Shown here: positions 9,570 through 21,590 of the stretch, piece after piece
Layout of the letters: the number at the start of each line of letters is the position of its first letter
Numbering within the stretch: position 1 is the first letter of the stretch
From: Strongylocentrotus purpuratus
Taxonomy: Eukaryota; Echinodermata; Echinoidea; Camarodonta; Strongylocentrotidae
Direction: 5' to 3'
NCBI RefSeq assembly: GCF_000002235.5
Contig: NW_022145554.1
Location: 226,001 to 290,000 of the forward strand
Length of the DNA: 64,000 bases
Program-made: the position numbers and the translations under genes
The notes under the pieces: model-generated
What the model saw: only the letters and a program-made list of their open reading frames with translations
Told to the model about the DNA's origin: nothing
The model's database searches: none

Positions 9570-9870
9570 ATATCTGAACCAGGATCCAATCCAAAAGATA
9601 TTTGATATAGCGCCTTTTCCTTGCAGTTACAAAGCGCTGCACACACGCTCCACAATGTTTGGGCCACTTAAAAACAAAAGTTAAACACTTCTCAGAGATC
9701 AGTAAAGTAAAGTATATGTAGGCTGTTAATAGAGTGATTCCTAGCAGAATAGATGTGACTTGAGTAGTGTCTTGAACTGGTCAACAGATGAGGCCGTCTG
9801 CACAGCAGTAGGTAGTTGGTTCCACCGTTTTGCAGCAACCGATGGAAAAGGATGTAGAACACATTTACAT
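9570..9870 (-). mobile_element. Non-LTR retrotransposon (LINE) 3' fragment
   Basis: On the minus strand, codons from about 9,868 down to a stop at 9,741-9,743 read HPFPSVAAKRWNQLPTAVQ and then TASSVDQFKTLLKSHLFC. This W-N-x-L-P ... F-K-x-x-L-K-x-x-L-F pattern is the typical C-terminal end of the reverse-transcriptase polyprotein of CR1/L2/Jockey-like LINEs. The following ~170 bases contain GCGCTTTGTAAC and GGCGCTATATCAAAT, typical of LINE and SINE tails. Only the extreme 3' end survives. It lies in a ~640-base block absent from unit 1. Confidence 0.8.
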
Positions 9871-10210
9871 TTTTCATATATACTTATTACTTGCTGACTA
9901 ATATAGAAGCAAGGAAATTGTGTGTGGAGGCTCCCTGTCAGCTAGTGCCTGCAAAAAAAAATTGAAGAATATTAGGATTTAGTTCATCTTATCGCTATAC
10001 GACGTCGTATAACGAAACGTCGTATAGCGAAACGCCTGAGCATCGTTTCGAACGAAAACTGGCTAAAGAATCAGGGTCCCGCTGTATTCTGAACGTCGGA
10101 TCGCACAAAAATCGTTTATCTGGGCGGGGGTTTTTGTGAGCGCTCCCAATAATTGGTCTGCTGTTATGTCAACTGACCCAGTCAACAATTATTTTCTTAA
10201 TGATAATAAT

Positions 10211-12080
10211 AATAACTAGAAATGCAATCGTGTCACAACGATGTGCGTGCAATGACGCCATGTTTCTACGTGTCAAACGAAAGAGCTACTCTCGGACTAT
10301 CCAGAGCAATTTGTACGAAGTCTGTAGCTTCTGTGATATTGGAGATAGGTAGGGCGAAAGAAAAGCCTCAACAGTGACCTTGATGGGATAGTAGTGACTA
10401 TGCCTACGGAGTTTGAAAGAAATTGGGATAGGGGAAAGAACCTAGAAAGGGCTCGCAAGCACTGCGTGCAAAAACCAATGGGATTTGGTGCATGTTCGTC
10501 ATTGCAATCAAGATCGTTCTGGGGGCCAAAAGCCTGAACCCGATATGCCCCATAGACAATGCGTGTAATGCATGGGCGGAAAACGTACAGGATCTGTATT
10601 ATGACCGGAGTTAAATTGTTTTTTCTCTCTCTCTTCACGTCTCTTTATGGGCCGTATTTGGTATCATTAGAAAGAGAATTTCATGGTTGTTATTGTAAAC
10701 CACTCTTTTTTTTCTTATGATAATCCTATCGAAACACGTGATGTAAAATAGATTTATAGGACAAAATGGTGTCTTAAATGGCACCCTTGACCAATTTCAA
10801 AAATCCGGCCAAAAGGTGCCCTGCGTATTGAAACTCGTCATGTCACTGCAAATTTTCAAGGAAAAAAAAGGACGTTTAAGGGGCGAAAAGCAGTCTGAAA
10901 AAATGACGTCATAGTCGATACGTGTTAGATTCGGGCGGAAACTCGGCGGAATTCGTTTAGTGACCTTTGTTCAAATGCGATTTACTCACAATTTTCTGTG
11001 TGAACATATACTATACTTGGTATCATGCGAAAGGGCACTCCATTGCGGTCAGTTTGACACCATTGTTATCTCCGCGCAATGTATTGCACGCATTAAACGC
11101 GCTATTACGTAATGCATAGTAAATTCATCGTTTTTTGACGATAACTTTGCAACGAGGGCATTACAGTTTACTAAACTTGGCAGGCAGTTGTCACGTATAT
11201 GGATACATATGTGTGCAAAGTTTCATTGATGTAGGTATAAAAATCGCCATTTTAGAGCAAGTTTAAGTTATTTTGGAATTTTCTTGAAAATGGCGAATTT
11301 GGAGGACATTTTTCTCAAAGTCAGTCAGTGTAAGGTTATATAATTTTCTATATGGCTGGAAAGGGCATATCTTCAAGTATCTAAATCCAAAAAAGGGTAC
11401 GGATTTGCCAAGCCATAATGGAGATACGGCCATAGAAAGAAAGCCAATTCCCAGAACTTTAGAGGGCGCTATTTATGTTTTGCAAAGCCGTTAGAGCGTG
11501 AAATTTGGCATGGCTATGTGCAATTATGAGATAAAGATACTGTGTGATTTAAATACAAAAAGGAATTTATATGAGAAAGTTATGGCAGTTTTAGATTATT
11601 TAGGGGTCAATTTTTCAAGAATTTGAGAGATTGTTGACGGAGACGGTTTCAGATTTGAATTTTGAGTATGAAGATGGCATTTTGAAGGGCAAGATATAAG
11701 TCGCAGACGAAAGGACATCTCTTAGACTATCGAGAGGAATTTGTTAGAAATGTGTAGGATCTAGGATAGTGGAGATAGGAAGGAAGATAGAAAGGCCTTA
11801 AAATGGACCAGAAACGGACAAAATGGCGCCTGGACGGTTATGCATGGGTGATTTCGAAAATCGAAAAAGTAGGTGACCTTGATGAGATGCTAGAGACTAT
11901 GCCTATGAAATTTGAAATGAAAAGGACATGAGGAAAGCACCTAACTAGGAATAACAAACACTACGTGCAAAACGAATGGGATTTTTGGACGATAAGGAAA
12001 ACACTACTAAGGAGGAGAATATTAATGGGGCAGAATGTGAACGAAAACAAGGCAATGACGAAGGTTCGTCATTGCAATAA
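10211..12080 (+). mobile_element. Unclassified 1.87-kb non-autonomous repeat, copy A
   Basis: Aligns end to end, in inverted orientation, with 42,427-44,247. Shared outer ends are AATAACTAGAAATGCAATCG on the left and GTTCGTCATTGCAATAA on the right, the latter part of a hairpin (GCAATGACGA/TTCGTCATTGC). The first ~230 and last ~290 bases are diverged direct repeats of each other. No open frame resembling a transposase, helicase or reverse transcriptase is present. The left end, read outwards, finishes with a short hairpin and CTAG, which recalls a Helitron 3' end, but the other end lacks the expected TC. Absent from unit 1. Confidence 0.8.
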
Positions 12081-12170
12081 TAATAGTTCAGTTCTTGTAT
12101 AGCGCATAATACGTTATGAAATAACATCTCTGTGCGCTTCCAAAGAGCTTTTGAAATTATTACCCTAGCT
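12081..12170 (+). repeat. SINE/LINE-tail-like fragment
   Basis: An AATAAT run followed by TTGTATAGCGCATAATACG and a GCGCTT motif, the pattern seen at the tails of the SINEs at 23.6 kb. Too short to classify further. Confidence 0.35.
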
Positions 12171-12745
12171 TAAAGGGATAGTTGAGTTCTGTTTTCAGAC
12201 CGCAAATGCCTTCAAAGTGCATGGTTATTGCTCTTATTCTTATCTATGACATTTTTAGTGCCCTTTTAGAACCTAAAGATTGCTATGAAGGTAATTTTAG
12301 ACCCCAAAATGTGTGAAATTTAGCCAATACGATCATACCAATTCAGCTCCACTTTCAAAAAAAATTTGGTGACCGTTAAATAATTATTCAATTATTTAAT
12401 TAAAAACAACAATACATGGGCCGGCTGGTTGTGCGTAATAAAACCAACTGTAAATTTCTAACAAAAACGCCAATATCGGCATTGGCTGAAATGTGACGTA
12501 AAAGGCGCTATTTCATTTTTGCAACAGCTTTTTCAAATTATCTAATATTTGCGGTGGTACACAAGTATTAGAAATCGTTATATTTATGGATATTTCAGCC
12601 GTCTCTGAACTGATTTTGATCAAACAAAGATGTTTTTGTCATTTAAATTGCATGTTCTTTCGAATTTGACACTCAGTTTTTCATAATCTCACAATAAAAT
12701 TATTTTGTGTAGCGCCCTCTGCAACAGAACTCAACTATCCCTTTA
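12171..12745. mobile_element. TA-flanked MITE, 575 bp
   Basis: Perfect 23-base terminal inverted repeats beginning TAAAGGGATAGTTGAGTTCT, with TA at each end. This suits a non-autonomous Tc1/mariner-type element. It is part of the insertion block that distinguishes unit 2 from unit 1, so it arrived after the duplication or was lost from unit 1. Confidence 0.9.
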
Positions 12746-13757
12746 ATAACCTAGCAGTTTTCTTTCTGTACGTTTCTTCGGTTGTATGATGATTCTTTAT
12801 ACGTCGTTTCTTTATACGAGTTTCGTCTAAATTTCCAACTGAGTCTGAACAGCCTATATGGTCATTCACGTACTCACTATTTGCGCGGTTTTATAATGAT
12901 ATATACATGTGAAGCGTTAATTTGATAACGCCCTATATAAATGTATGTATGTACATGTATATATATGTATATAATATTCATTCATTAATTTATTTATACA
13001 TTTATTCATTCATCGAGTAAGAAAACAACGCGGGTTTGCCATGGTATATGTAAACGAGCCTTATTTACCTGAAAGAATTATGATTGTAAAAACAACAAAA
13101 AAATATTATGCATGCTTAATATTTTTGAAAGTCTATGTTGATTTTATATTAATTATTTACCGATTGCGTCGTTAGGGCTGACGTCGCTATATTGCTATAT
13201 TTTGTTTGTTCGGTAAATTATTCAAGAAGTGAATATAACATGGAACTATAATTCATTATTAAAGGCAGCCCCAGGTAATAAACCACCTGAATAATAAACT
13301 TCATTGAATGTTTCATGAGTGGATGTTCCATCTTAACTGCATGGTCTAAAAATATATGAAGCCAGATGCGCTACTTGCTTGAACTCTGGAGTAAGGCTCT
13401 GCATGGAGTTGAAAACTCAAAAGCATCTTCGGATGATAATTGTCTGCATTGTACATTGTCTTATCACTTTCTAATTATTAGCAAACTAATTTAATTTTCA
13501 TTTGTTACTTCCACCTTCACATTTACCCTTATCAAATACAATTAGAATAACCACCTTTATAATCATGGTGTATTTTAATCCTTTCAGATTCGTGTCTAAG
13601 CTATATTACTTTACAATTTGTAATTAGTTATTGATGGAGAAAAACAGATACCAATGTGTTGATTGTTTCTTGGCTACGTTTTCGAAAAAGAAAGTATCCA
13701 TTTTCCAGGCATTGTGTTCGTGGAATCGACTGCATGATCTGCAGAATATAAGAAAGG
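12746..13757 (+). other. Distal 3' flank of unit 2, no gene
   Basis: Aligns with unit 1 about 3,887-4,745, then continues without the Harbinger-like MITE. Contains AT-rich GTATGTATGTACAT runs at 12,940-12,980. No gene seen. Confidence 0.7.
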
Positions 13758-13803
13758 AGGCGAAGAAGAAGAAGAAGAAGAAGAAGAAGAAGAAGAAGAA
13801 GAA
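13758..13803 (+). repeat. (GAA)n microsatellite
   Basis: About fifteen GAA/AAG triplets. The lysine run it encodes in one frame is not evidence of a protein. Confidence 0.95.
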
Positions 13804-13839
13804 GCAGAAAAAGAAGTAGAAAAAAGGAGAACTGACTTA

Positions 13840-14320
13840 AATTTTAAAATCTTCGATTTCCTTGAGAAACGGCTGACACTAAAAGCCTAGTAAGAATAAT
13901 TTAAATCTCCGTACTCGCAACATTCAACGTTCCTCGTATCGCGAAGAAATTGATCCTGGTGACTTTTCCGCTTCACACTTCAAAATCTGTGGTAGAGTGA
14001 GTACTGTAGGATATAAATGACGCCATATTTCATATTTATGACGTCATTAGACAAGATACGTGACTCGGGGTTGCCCTTGAGGTTTCGTCAAATAGTACTG
14101 AGGAATCAGAGGTTATTTCGAAAACGATCGTTATCAAATGACAGGGTTTTAGCCATCATTTCTGTCAAGCAGAGTCAAAATAGCTTGTATTCCTTTTCAA
14201 GACAGATTTTAATTTTGAATGGATGTTCCAATTTTAGGTTGTGTGTGAATTAGGCAGTGATCCAGGGCAGATGAATGAATGCTTTATTCTCCAATGCATC
14301 ATTTCAATTCAACTCTCTAG
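13840..14320 (+). repeat. Truncated third duplication unit
   Basis: Homologous to 1-470 and 5,261-5,730, more diverged than those two are from each other, with a replaced block near 13,935-13,975. Homology stops at about 14,320 and no receptor follows, so only the distal 5' flank of a third unit remains. Confidence 0.85.
14038..14047. promoter_or_regulatory. CRE/ATF-like palindrome, truncated unit 3
   Basis: The palindrome is intact although surrounding sequence of this unit has drifted and no receptor remains downstream. Confidence 0.3.
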
Positions 14321-17281
14321 GAGGGGAAAAATGAACGAAAGGGTTTTGAGAATAATGTCATTATAACCTATAATAAACAAATTTATCTTTTCCAGAAATT
14401 CACACACAATGTTGTGATGAACATTTAATTCCAATTGCACTTTTTATCACTCTGAATTTAATTACTTTACGTTCAGTACTCTTATCTCCTGTAGCTTCAT
14501 TTTCTATTCATTTCCTGCAAAAATTATACGACGAGAAATGATTCTTAAGTTCAAATGCCCCCATTTCCAGATGTTTATGATTGTTCAGAGGCGTAGCATG
14601 GATGCAGTCATGGGGATGGGTGGGGGGGGGGCTGACATATTTGAGAGGCACCAATCTTACCTGATTAATGAAATGCGAATTAAGAAGCCCCCCCCCCCCC
14701 CAATCAGAGGGTGACATATGGAAGGAATTCTATTGTCATGTTTTTGTCATCCTTTTCCCGTCTTCTTTCGTTTTATTTATGTTTTTCCTCTTTATCGTGG
14801 GGGGGGGGGCGTGCCCCTTGAACCCTTGAGCTAATCCACTGCCCATAACATCATTCAAAACTTAAAACCAGGCTTTATCTCCGATCTACTTCCATTACCA
14901 GCTCCATGAAATATCCATCTCATCTGTCATTCTTCCAATATCCCCCTTCATCTCCCCGTCATCTCCTCCTTCTTACCTCCCCTTCGATCTCCAGTTATCT
15001 AGGAGGATGTTTGCCAGGGTCACATTCATGACACACAGACTTAGATTTCTATCAGGGATGGGATTAAAGCGGATCAAAGGATGATCCTAATCGCATTGTT
15101 AGCCTATACTAATTGGGGAAGATGTAGAAAGAGAGAGAGAGAGGAGATGGGCAAGCGGGTGACTTTGAGAGATAAGCTACGGTACCTGAAGAACTTTACT
15201 GAAAATACTTCGAATACCAGGATGAAATTATATTTTGTTCATTTTTTCTCGAACATTATACTTCGCGAAGATACATCGTATATACATGTTACAATCATGA
15301 TTTTTGTCTATATTTTCTTTATGACAAAATGATAACTGGATATCATTTTTATTATAACATATGATTCTTGTTCGTGTTAGATTTAAAGATCGTTTCATAT
15401 TCCCTTACTCCTCTTCATGATCAACTAAAATTGACCTACTGTATATTATTCTCTCTGTATCATAATTATTTATGTAATGTTTAAAAAAAAATCTTGTTTG
15501 ATTTAAATTGAATTTCAAATATGCAATTCTGAGTCGGCCTTTTACGATCTAAATAATCATTCTTGCTTAAGTACCAAATCATATCATGTCAAGATTAAAC
15601 ATAAGCTATTGCCGTGTCGTAGCAAAATCCACCCACTTAGAGGGCACTGGAACGAAATGAGAGAGAGGGCACCATTCTAACTTTGAAAATGACCTAATTT
15701 ACCTGGCTTCTGATTGGGGGGGGGGGGTTGTGGGAGGTGGCCCACGCATCTTTTTTCAGTCCTTTTTCCCTTCACCATTTTCCATTTTCTCTTTTCCCTG
15801 TTTTATTCTCCACTCGATTAAGGGGTTTGGGGCACGGGCCCCGTGTCCTCCTAAAGCTAGGCCACTGATGTTGACCACTGGCCGGTTAAGAGAGTACAAC
15901 CGACCCGTGCCCCCTCTTAAAGCACCATCATGCGTAACTTAAGTAAACGCACACATGCAAGAATGTGCCCTATAATCATATTTTGTGCCCCCTTTCAAAT
16001 TTTAGACCTATATAATTCGGCATTAAGCCCAGCCCCCTTTACACAGATCCTGGATCCGCCCCTCTTCTACAATGCAATGTCTGCCAGCAAGATATTCTAT
16101 TTACTTCCAGACTTGACAGGTGGAAAATTAATGTTTCCATTTGTAGAAAATTGACTCCTACATGTACGTTCACCCATTTATTAACCGAAATCTAGTTCTC
16201 TTTTCCCGTACACAGTTTGTATCCTGTTAGTGTACGTCCTTTATGTCACATGTGATTTTATTATCAGTAAATCTGTTTCAGCTCATACTTTGGATTGAAA
16301 GCCGTTTCTCCTTGTTACCCTTAACATTTAGAAAGGTCGAAAAGATACAGGAGTGGCAGTATTGTAAAAGGGCCTAACAAATAGTCAATTGCTCTTTGTC
16401 ATGACATGATTGTAAACGCGTCGTACGTTCCTCTTTCGCTATTTCAGTTAACTGTTTCTGTTTCGCGGTGGCGAGAAATTCCTTTTAGTCATGAATGATT
16501 ACAGGCGAGTAGCATATTTTGATTTGATCTTTGTAAATAAAACAAGTTAACTAAAATGTGTAAAAAATATGAATTTTGTAACTATTATAGTATAATACTG
16601 ATAACATTATTATCCTTAAAAATCGAAAGATGTGAATAGTTTATAAATAGTCAATATTTACAAGCATGAAAGTCTACATGTATATAGAAAAAACATACCA
16701 ATACTTATATTTGATTGTTAATTATTCTAAATATTTTTTTTTTTTTTTTTTTTTACATACCTTGATTTAGGGTTCAGACCCAATGATATAATTGCGCCAT
16801 TTGTGATCAATTTTTTGACATCTTTGTTGGTTTATTTGTATTTTTTTGTTTAATATATAATTGTTTGTCATTTTTTTAATTATTATTATATTAACCTTGT
16901 ATTGCATAATACCACGTTAATTTGTTATGGATAATAAAGTTCAAGTCCAGTAGTGATCGTGACGTTGTTGAAATTGAAGTAATTTATTTTGCGTCCGTTC
17001 TCTTACTAGTGAAATTGATTTATGTTTCCCCGATCAATAGATTGATCCATGGTATTTTGTTTTGTGTGTACATGCAATCAAACAATAGCATGAGCTTGGA
17101 TTCGAAATAAAGGAGATGTACTCTATTACGAAGATAATTTTCTTCATTTTGCACATGAATATTTTCGCTAGACAATAAAACAATTTACCTTGTAGGACAT
17201 AGCAATAGAAATGTTAATTGAAGTTAATTGCAGTAACCATTGTGTCTAATCTAATCAAACTAAACTTAATTCATTGCAACT
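14321..17281. other. Gene-free repeat-rich stretch
   Basis: Two related candidates for hAT-like elements occur at 14,586-14,843 (starting CAGAGGCGTAGC) and about 15,640-15,877 (ending AGCTAGGCCACTG); both carry long poly-G or poly-C runs and share CTGATTGGGG and TTTTTCCC blocks, but neither shows a clean target-site duplication. A hAT-like right end (CCTGGATCCGCCCCT) stands at 16,044. The rest is AT-rich, with a poly-T run at 16,735-16,755. No gene seen. Confidence 0.55.
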
Positions 17282-17818
17282 TAAAGGGACTTTGTAACAT
17301 TTTTCAGATGAGAGATATTGGTGCTAAGGTAGTGACTTCAATGCTAGATGTTAAAGATAATCTGAAAATTTGAGCGAAAACAGACCATTATTCATAGTAC
17401 AAATTGGGAAAAACTGATCCGATCGATTCCTTAATTCTCCCAACTATATTTTTACAATTTAATTACATTTTAGGTGAATGGAAATCTCACAAAGCAATAA
17501 AATGGCTCTTCATTCCATTCCAGACATTTAAGTGTTGACAGATTTTTTATAGCCTGTTTTTATGTCTTTTTTTCATGGAAAAACGGTTGGGAAAATTCAA
17601 AAATGGTTGGGAGAATTTAGATTCAGAAGCGCCGCACATCGACGCCCGTTCAAAAACCCGTTGAACTTTGTTAAAAATCTTCATATTGCGTGAATTAATT
17701 TCGGATTTGGGGCATCGTAGTTGGATAATCCATACATACAAACATAATTTTACGTGTTTTGCATCCTGACTCAACAGATTTGTGATATCAACCATCACAA
17801 TGTTACTAAGTGCCTTTA
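17282..17818. mobile_element. TA-flanked MITE, 537 bp
   Basis: Ends TAAAGGGACTTTGTAACATT and, inwards from the right, TAAAGGCACTTAGTAACATT, 18 of 20 bases shared, with TA at both borders. Interior non-coding. Confidence 0.8.
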
Positions 17819-17961
17819 AACATGTTCATGACATATACTTTTTCTCATGATAAGAACAATTATTTCCAAAATTTTGGAATAACAGTAACAATAAATAACC
17901 ATATTCTCAGAGAAAGGTAATACACAATATAAAGTATGTTTGTGTGTGTGTGGGTAGGGGC

Positions 17962-18015
<54 letters not shown>

Positions 18016-19554
18016 GGAGATATAGAGAGTATTTAGGTTTACACCCTTAGGTATTAATACTCTTTCACGACTTTTATTCAGATACATATTAGCTTTTTAA
18101 CACACACATGAGACAAATGGGTTTGGCTAATAATGCTGACGCCTTTTGTCATATTTTGACGGGATTGTGAGTGAATGTGCTGATTGAACCGGGGAATTCC
18201 CTGTAGGTATAATGATTCGGCGTAGTTGATTCAACGGCGAATTATTTGCCAGCATGATTGCAGACTCTCCATGGCAATTAACCTTAAGATGCGTGGAATA
18301 TGTGGAAAGATCAAACTTGACACTGATAATGAAGATTCCTCTTTCAACGTTTCCTGCGGGATTACTGAAATGCGCCAGTGTGTATTGTACGTGGCTGCTT
18401 CGATTTTGCCCCCCCCCTCCTTCCTCCCCTACTCCTTCGTAGTTACTGCCTATCCTATCATGCCAGTTGGATGCTTTTGGTAGGTTGTTCAATTTACAGA
18501 GTAAACTGTACATGGCATAACAGAACATTGATAACGCAATAAAAGATATGGTAATCTAAACAAGTATTGTGTATGTTTACATGCATTTTACAAGTTTCAT
18601 TGTTGATATAAAATTGCTCTTTGTCTTGAGTAAAACAGAATTTGAGGATGAGTAATTAACAGGTTTATTGCAAAAATGACGGAGTAAGTAGCCCACAAAG
18701 ACTGACAGAGAGTGAGATTACTAAACTATATAGATATGAAGGTGTATTTCTCCCTTCTCCCTTTGCAGACCTGCGTCATTACGCTTGCGTTTTTACCTGC
18801 GCCAAACGAGCCTGCGAAGGAAATAGATACATACACTAGTAATTCAAGGCACTATTCAGTTTTGTATTCAGTTCTTGTAAAAAATCATTCACACATTGCG
18901 CGTCAAAAGCCGATGCAGCAGTGACGCAGTCTTACGCCAAAGGGCTTCTCGTAAGCAATATCCGATCGCTCTGTATAATAATACGGAGCAATCATGTATA
19001 CATTTTGAGATTTGTCTTTGTGCGCTTTATCTATCTCCTATTTCCTCTCCCCTCTCTGAGTACCTACCATTGTATCTCACCGACCCTCTCCCTCTCACAC
19101 ACTCACACAAACACTCACACACACGCACACGCACACGCACGCACACACGCACACACATACACATACACACGCGCGCAACACACAATCACCCACACCTACC
19201 ACATACTCAATTCCTCTTTCTATGAAAAAGAAATGTCTTTGACTTTCCTAAGAAACAAGAGCTGTCATCGCGTTGCAATTGCATCACGCTATTAGCAAAT
19301 GAGCTAAAACGGCCTAAAGCAGATGAGCATTTCCCAATGGCCGTGTCCTCATGACCCTAAGCACAGGGTGATTGTCCATGTTGTAGATGATTATAGCACT
19401 GTCTTGTAGTATGGGTAAGTGTACAGGGATAACCAGGGATAAAATTCACATATCCCTGGGATAACTATCCCTATACAGCTAGGGTAGGTCACAGTCGGTA
19501 GCTGCATGTCCAGGGTAGTTCTAGTTGTTCTTGAGGCAGAATCGAATTTAAACC
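17819..19554. other. Gene-free stretch with microsatellites
   Basis: (GT)n/(GA)n tract at about 17,938-18,010, a C-run at 18,408, and a (CA)n/(CACACG) tract at about 19,095-19,180. Open frames over 18,127-18,528 on both strands have no recognisable domain. No gene called. Confidence 0.6.
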
Positions 19555-20015
19555 AAATTCTCTTGGGGTGAATGTGATCGTCGTTCTGCATGTCGACGGA
19601 TTGACCAAGCCTTTCGTCACTTTCTTTTATATATATTGGAATAAATCATGATTAATCTCTAGATATTGTGTCGTCGTCACCGTCCACGATCTAGGATAAG
19701 TCGCCTATTCGTGTCCATATTTTGATAAATCATGATTAACTTTCAATATGAACGCGGTCGTCCTCCGGCACTTCATCGCGTGAATCTGTTTCTATATTCA
19801 GTGCACGTCGTCGAGCCAGGCCGTCCTCCCCTTCTCCTAAATTGGGAGGAATCGTGATTAACTCATATTGTGAACATGTTCATCGTCCTGCACCTCCTTG
19901 GTGATACCGAGCTCTTAGGCTTCCTCACTAGTGAATCATGATTAATTTTCAATGTGAACGTGGTCATCGTCCTGCACGTCGTCGGATTGACCTACCTTTT
20001 CGTCTGCCCTACCAC
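19555..20015 (+). repeat. Diverged minisatellite, ~90-110 bp unit
   Basis: Four to five copies of a unit containing AATCATGATTAA followed by TTTCAATGTGAACGTGGTC, ATCGTCCTGCACGTCGTCGG and ATTGACC. Copies start near 19,560, 19,637, 19,730, 19,848 and 19,925. Confidence 0.75.
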
Positions 20016-20190
20016 TATCATCAATCTTTCAAACCAGAGGAGACCCTGATAGATGGGGATCATCTTTGATGAATTAATTCTTAATCACAACCAGGAAATC
20101 GCCGACGCATTGTTCCATCTCTGTCCTCATCATTTTGTACACCCATGTCAACTCTCTGAAGTCGGATGTTTTTAGAAGACGGCAATCGCT

Positions 20191-20396
20191 TAGTCTGTAG
20201 ACACAGACGTTGATTTGACACTTAAATGTCATTGCATAAAGTCTTGAGCTGAGCCTTACTCTATCAGCTTCTGACTGTGTCTTATTTTACAGGACCTACA
20301 TGTATGGGGTGCAGTAGACCGTGCAGTCTGTATAGTCTCATCGTTCAGCCACTCTGTTTCCCATTATGATTGATAAGGGTTTGTGTCTGCAAACTA
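20191..20396. mobile_element. Mutator-like MITE, copy 1
   Basis: Ends TAGTCTGTAGACACAGACG and GTTTGTGTCTGCAAACTA. The nine bases before (GCAATCGCT) and after (GTAATCGCT) agree at eight positions, a 9-bp target-site duplication typical of Mutator-like elements. 206 bases, non-coding. Confidence 0.8.
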
Positions 20397-21379
20397 GTAA
20401 TCGCTAGATGGTGGGATGACTGGCCTAGGGAGGTGGGTGGCTAAGAATAGATGGCACGTCGAAGGTTCTTTGATTGCTTGTCGCAATTGCCTGCTCTCGG
20501 ATCATTCCATGTAAAATAAGCACCGACAAACAAGACAATGATATGCAAACATTAAAGAAATGCGTGGAATTTTTGATGAGGAATGTTAAAATGAGAGAAA
20601 TGTGAGGAAAATGAGTCTGGAAAGTCAGGGAGAAAAGACCGCAGAATGAGGGACATGAATGAAAAGAAAATAATTTATACAGACGGAGAAAAGTAGGAGG
20701 GGATTTTTAAGAAACATGAGAAAGTTTGGAGGATATCAAAAGAGATTAAAATGCTGAATGAGTAGCAAGAAGAAAGACAATGGGAGATCGAAACAAGAAG
20801 TATCTCCGACTATAACGCGTCATCGTGATCAAAATTGGTCATTTATTTGCATAATAATATTATTCACATTCCTTTACAATTGCTTATTTTTATAACGAGG
20901 GGATCTAGATTATTAAAAGAAATATACCTAAATAAGTTATATGATTTCTACCATCTATTAGAATAAAATCGTCCGTTTTTGTTTAGCGTTTATAGAAAAA
21001 GATGAAATAAGGAACAAATACATGCGAAAGATAATGAAGCGACAAAAGTAGTACTAAGCATTGGTTATTGGTATTTCAAATCATAGTTTCAGTATTAATT
21101 TCCGACGCAGAATTTTAACGTTGAACCTGTAAGTTGAATTTATGAACAGTCTGGAATAAATGAATATCTGAATCGTGAAAGGCGGTTTGGGGTGGGGGGG
21201 GGGGGGTTGGATACAAGAACGATTAAATGAATAAAATAAATGAAGTGGATAAGTATTGTCTTTCATGATTACACAGACCTTATCAACAAATTTTCTCAGT
21301 ACAAGGAGACTCGACAAAAGCTAATTCTACCCCAATTATGCGCTTCCAATGGACTTTGGATATTCTTACCCCGATATTT
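20397..21379. other. Gene-free stretch
   Basis: Purine-rich, A-rich sequence around 20,520-20,800 and a poly-G run at 21,193-21,206. No open frame or known repeat that I recognise. Confidence 0.5.
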
Positions 21380-21590
21380 AATACATTGTAGCTCCGGCAA
21401 CCGTAGCGCACAATGTTAGTACATTCAATAAATAATCCTACCAGGTCCCAAATTAATACCTGGGTGCAGAGAGGCAAATATGGATTAATGTCTTGCCAAG
21501 GGGCGTTAGTGTTGTGGCGGGGATTCGAACCCCGTACCTTGAGGTTCACAGTATTGAGATTTATAAACTAGACTACTGTTCAACACCTAA
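21380..21590 (-). mobile_element. tRNA-derived SINE, degraded
   Basis: On the minus strand a B-box-like GGTTCGAATCCCCG region (about 21,518-21,531) lies in a tRNA-like head near 21,512-21,586. The body shares CCTACCAGGTCCC, ACCTGGGTG and ATGTCTTGCCA with the SINE at 23.6 kb. The A box is decayed. Confidence 0.7.

Larger units (their letters stand above)
5261..13839 (+). repeat. Segmental duplication unit 2, expanded by insertions
   Basis: Colinear with unit 1 but about 3.3 kb longer. Unit-1 3' flank (3,475-4,745) is matched by three separated blocks: 9,085-9,395, about 10,040-10,195 and about 12,755-13,450. Between them sit a LINE fragment, a 1.87-kb repeat, a SINE-like tail and a MITE. Two short deletions relative to unit 1 occur near 6,830 and 7,346. 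Confidence 0.92.

Noticed and set aside
10211..12080. LTR retrotransposon, because the ends contain direct repeats
   Set aside because: The direct repeats are strongly diverged within each copy, lack TG...CA ends, and no gag/pol or primer-binding site is present.
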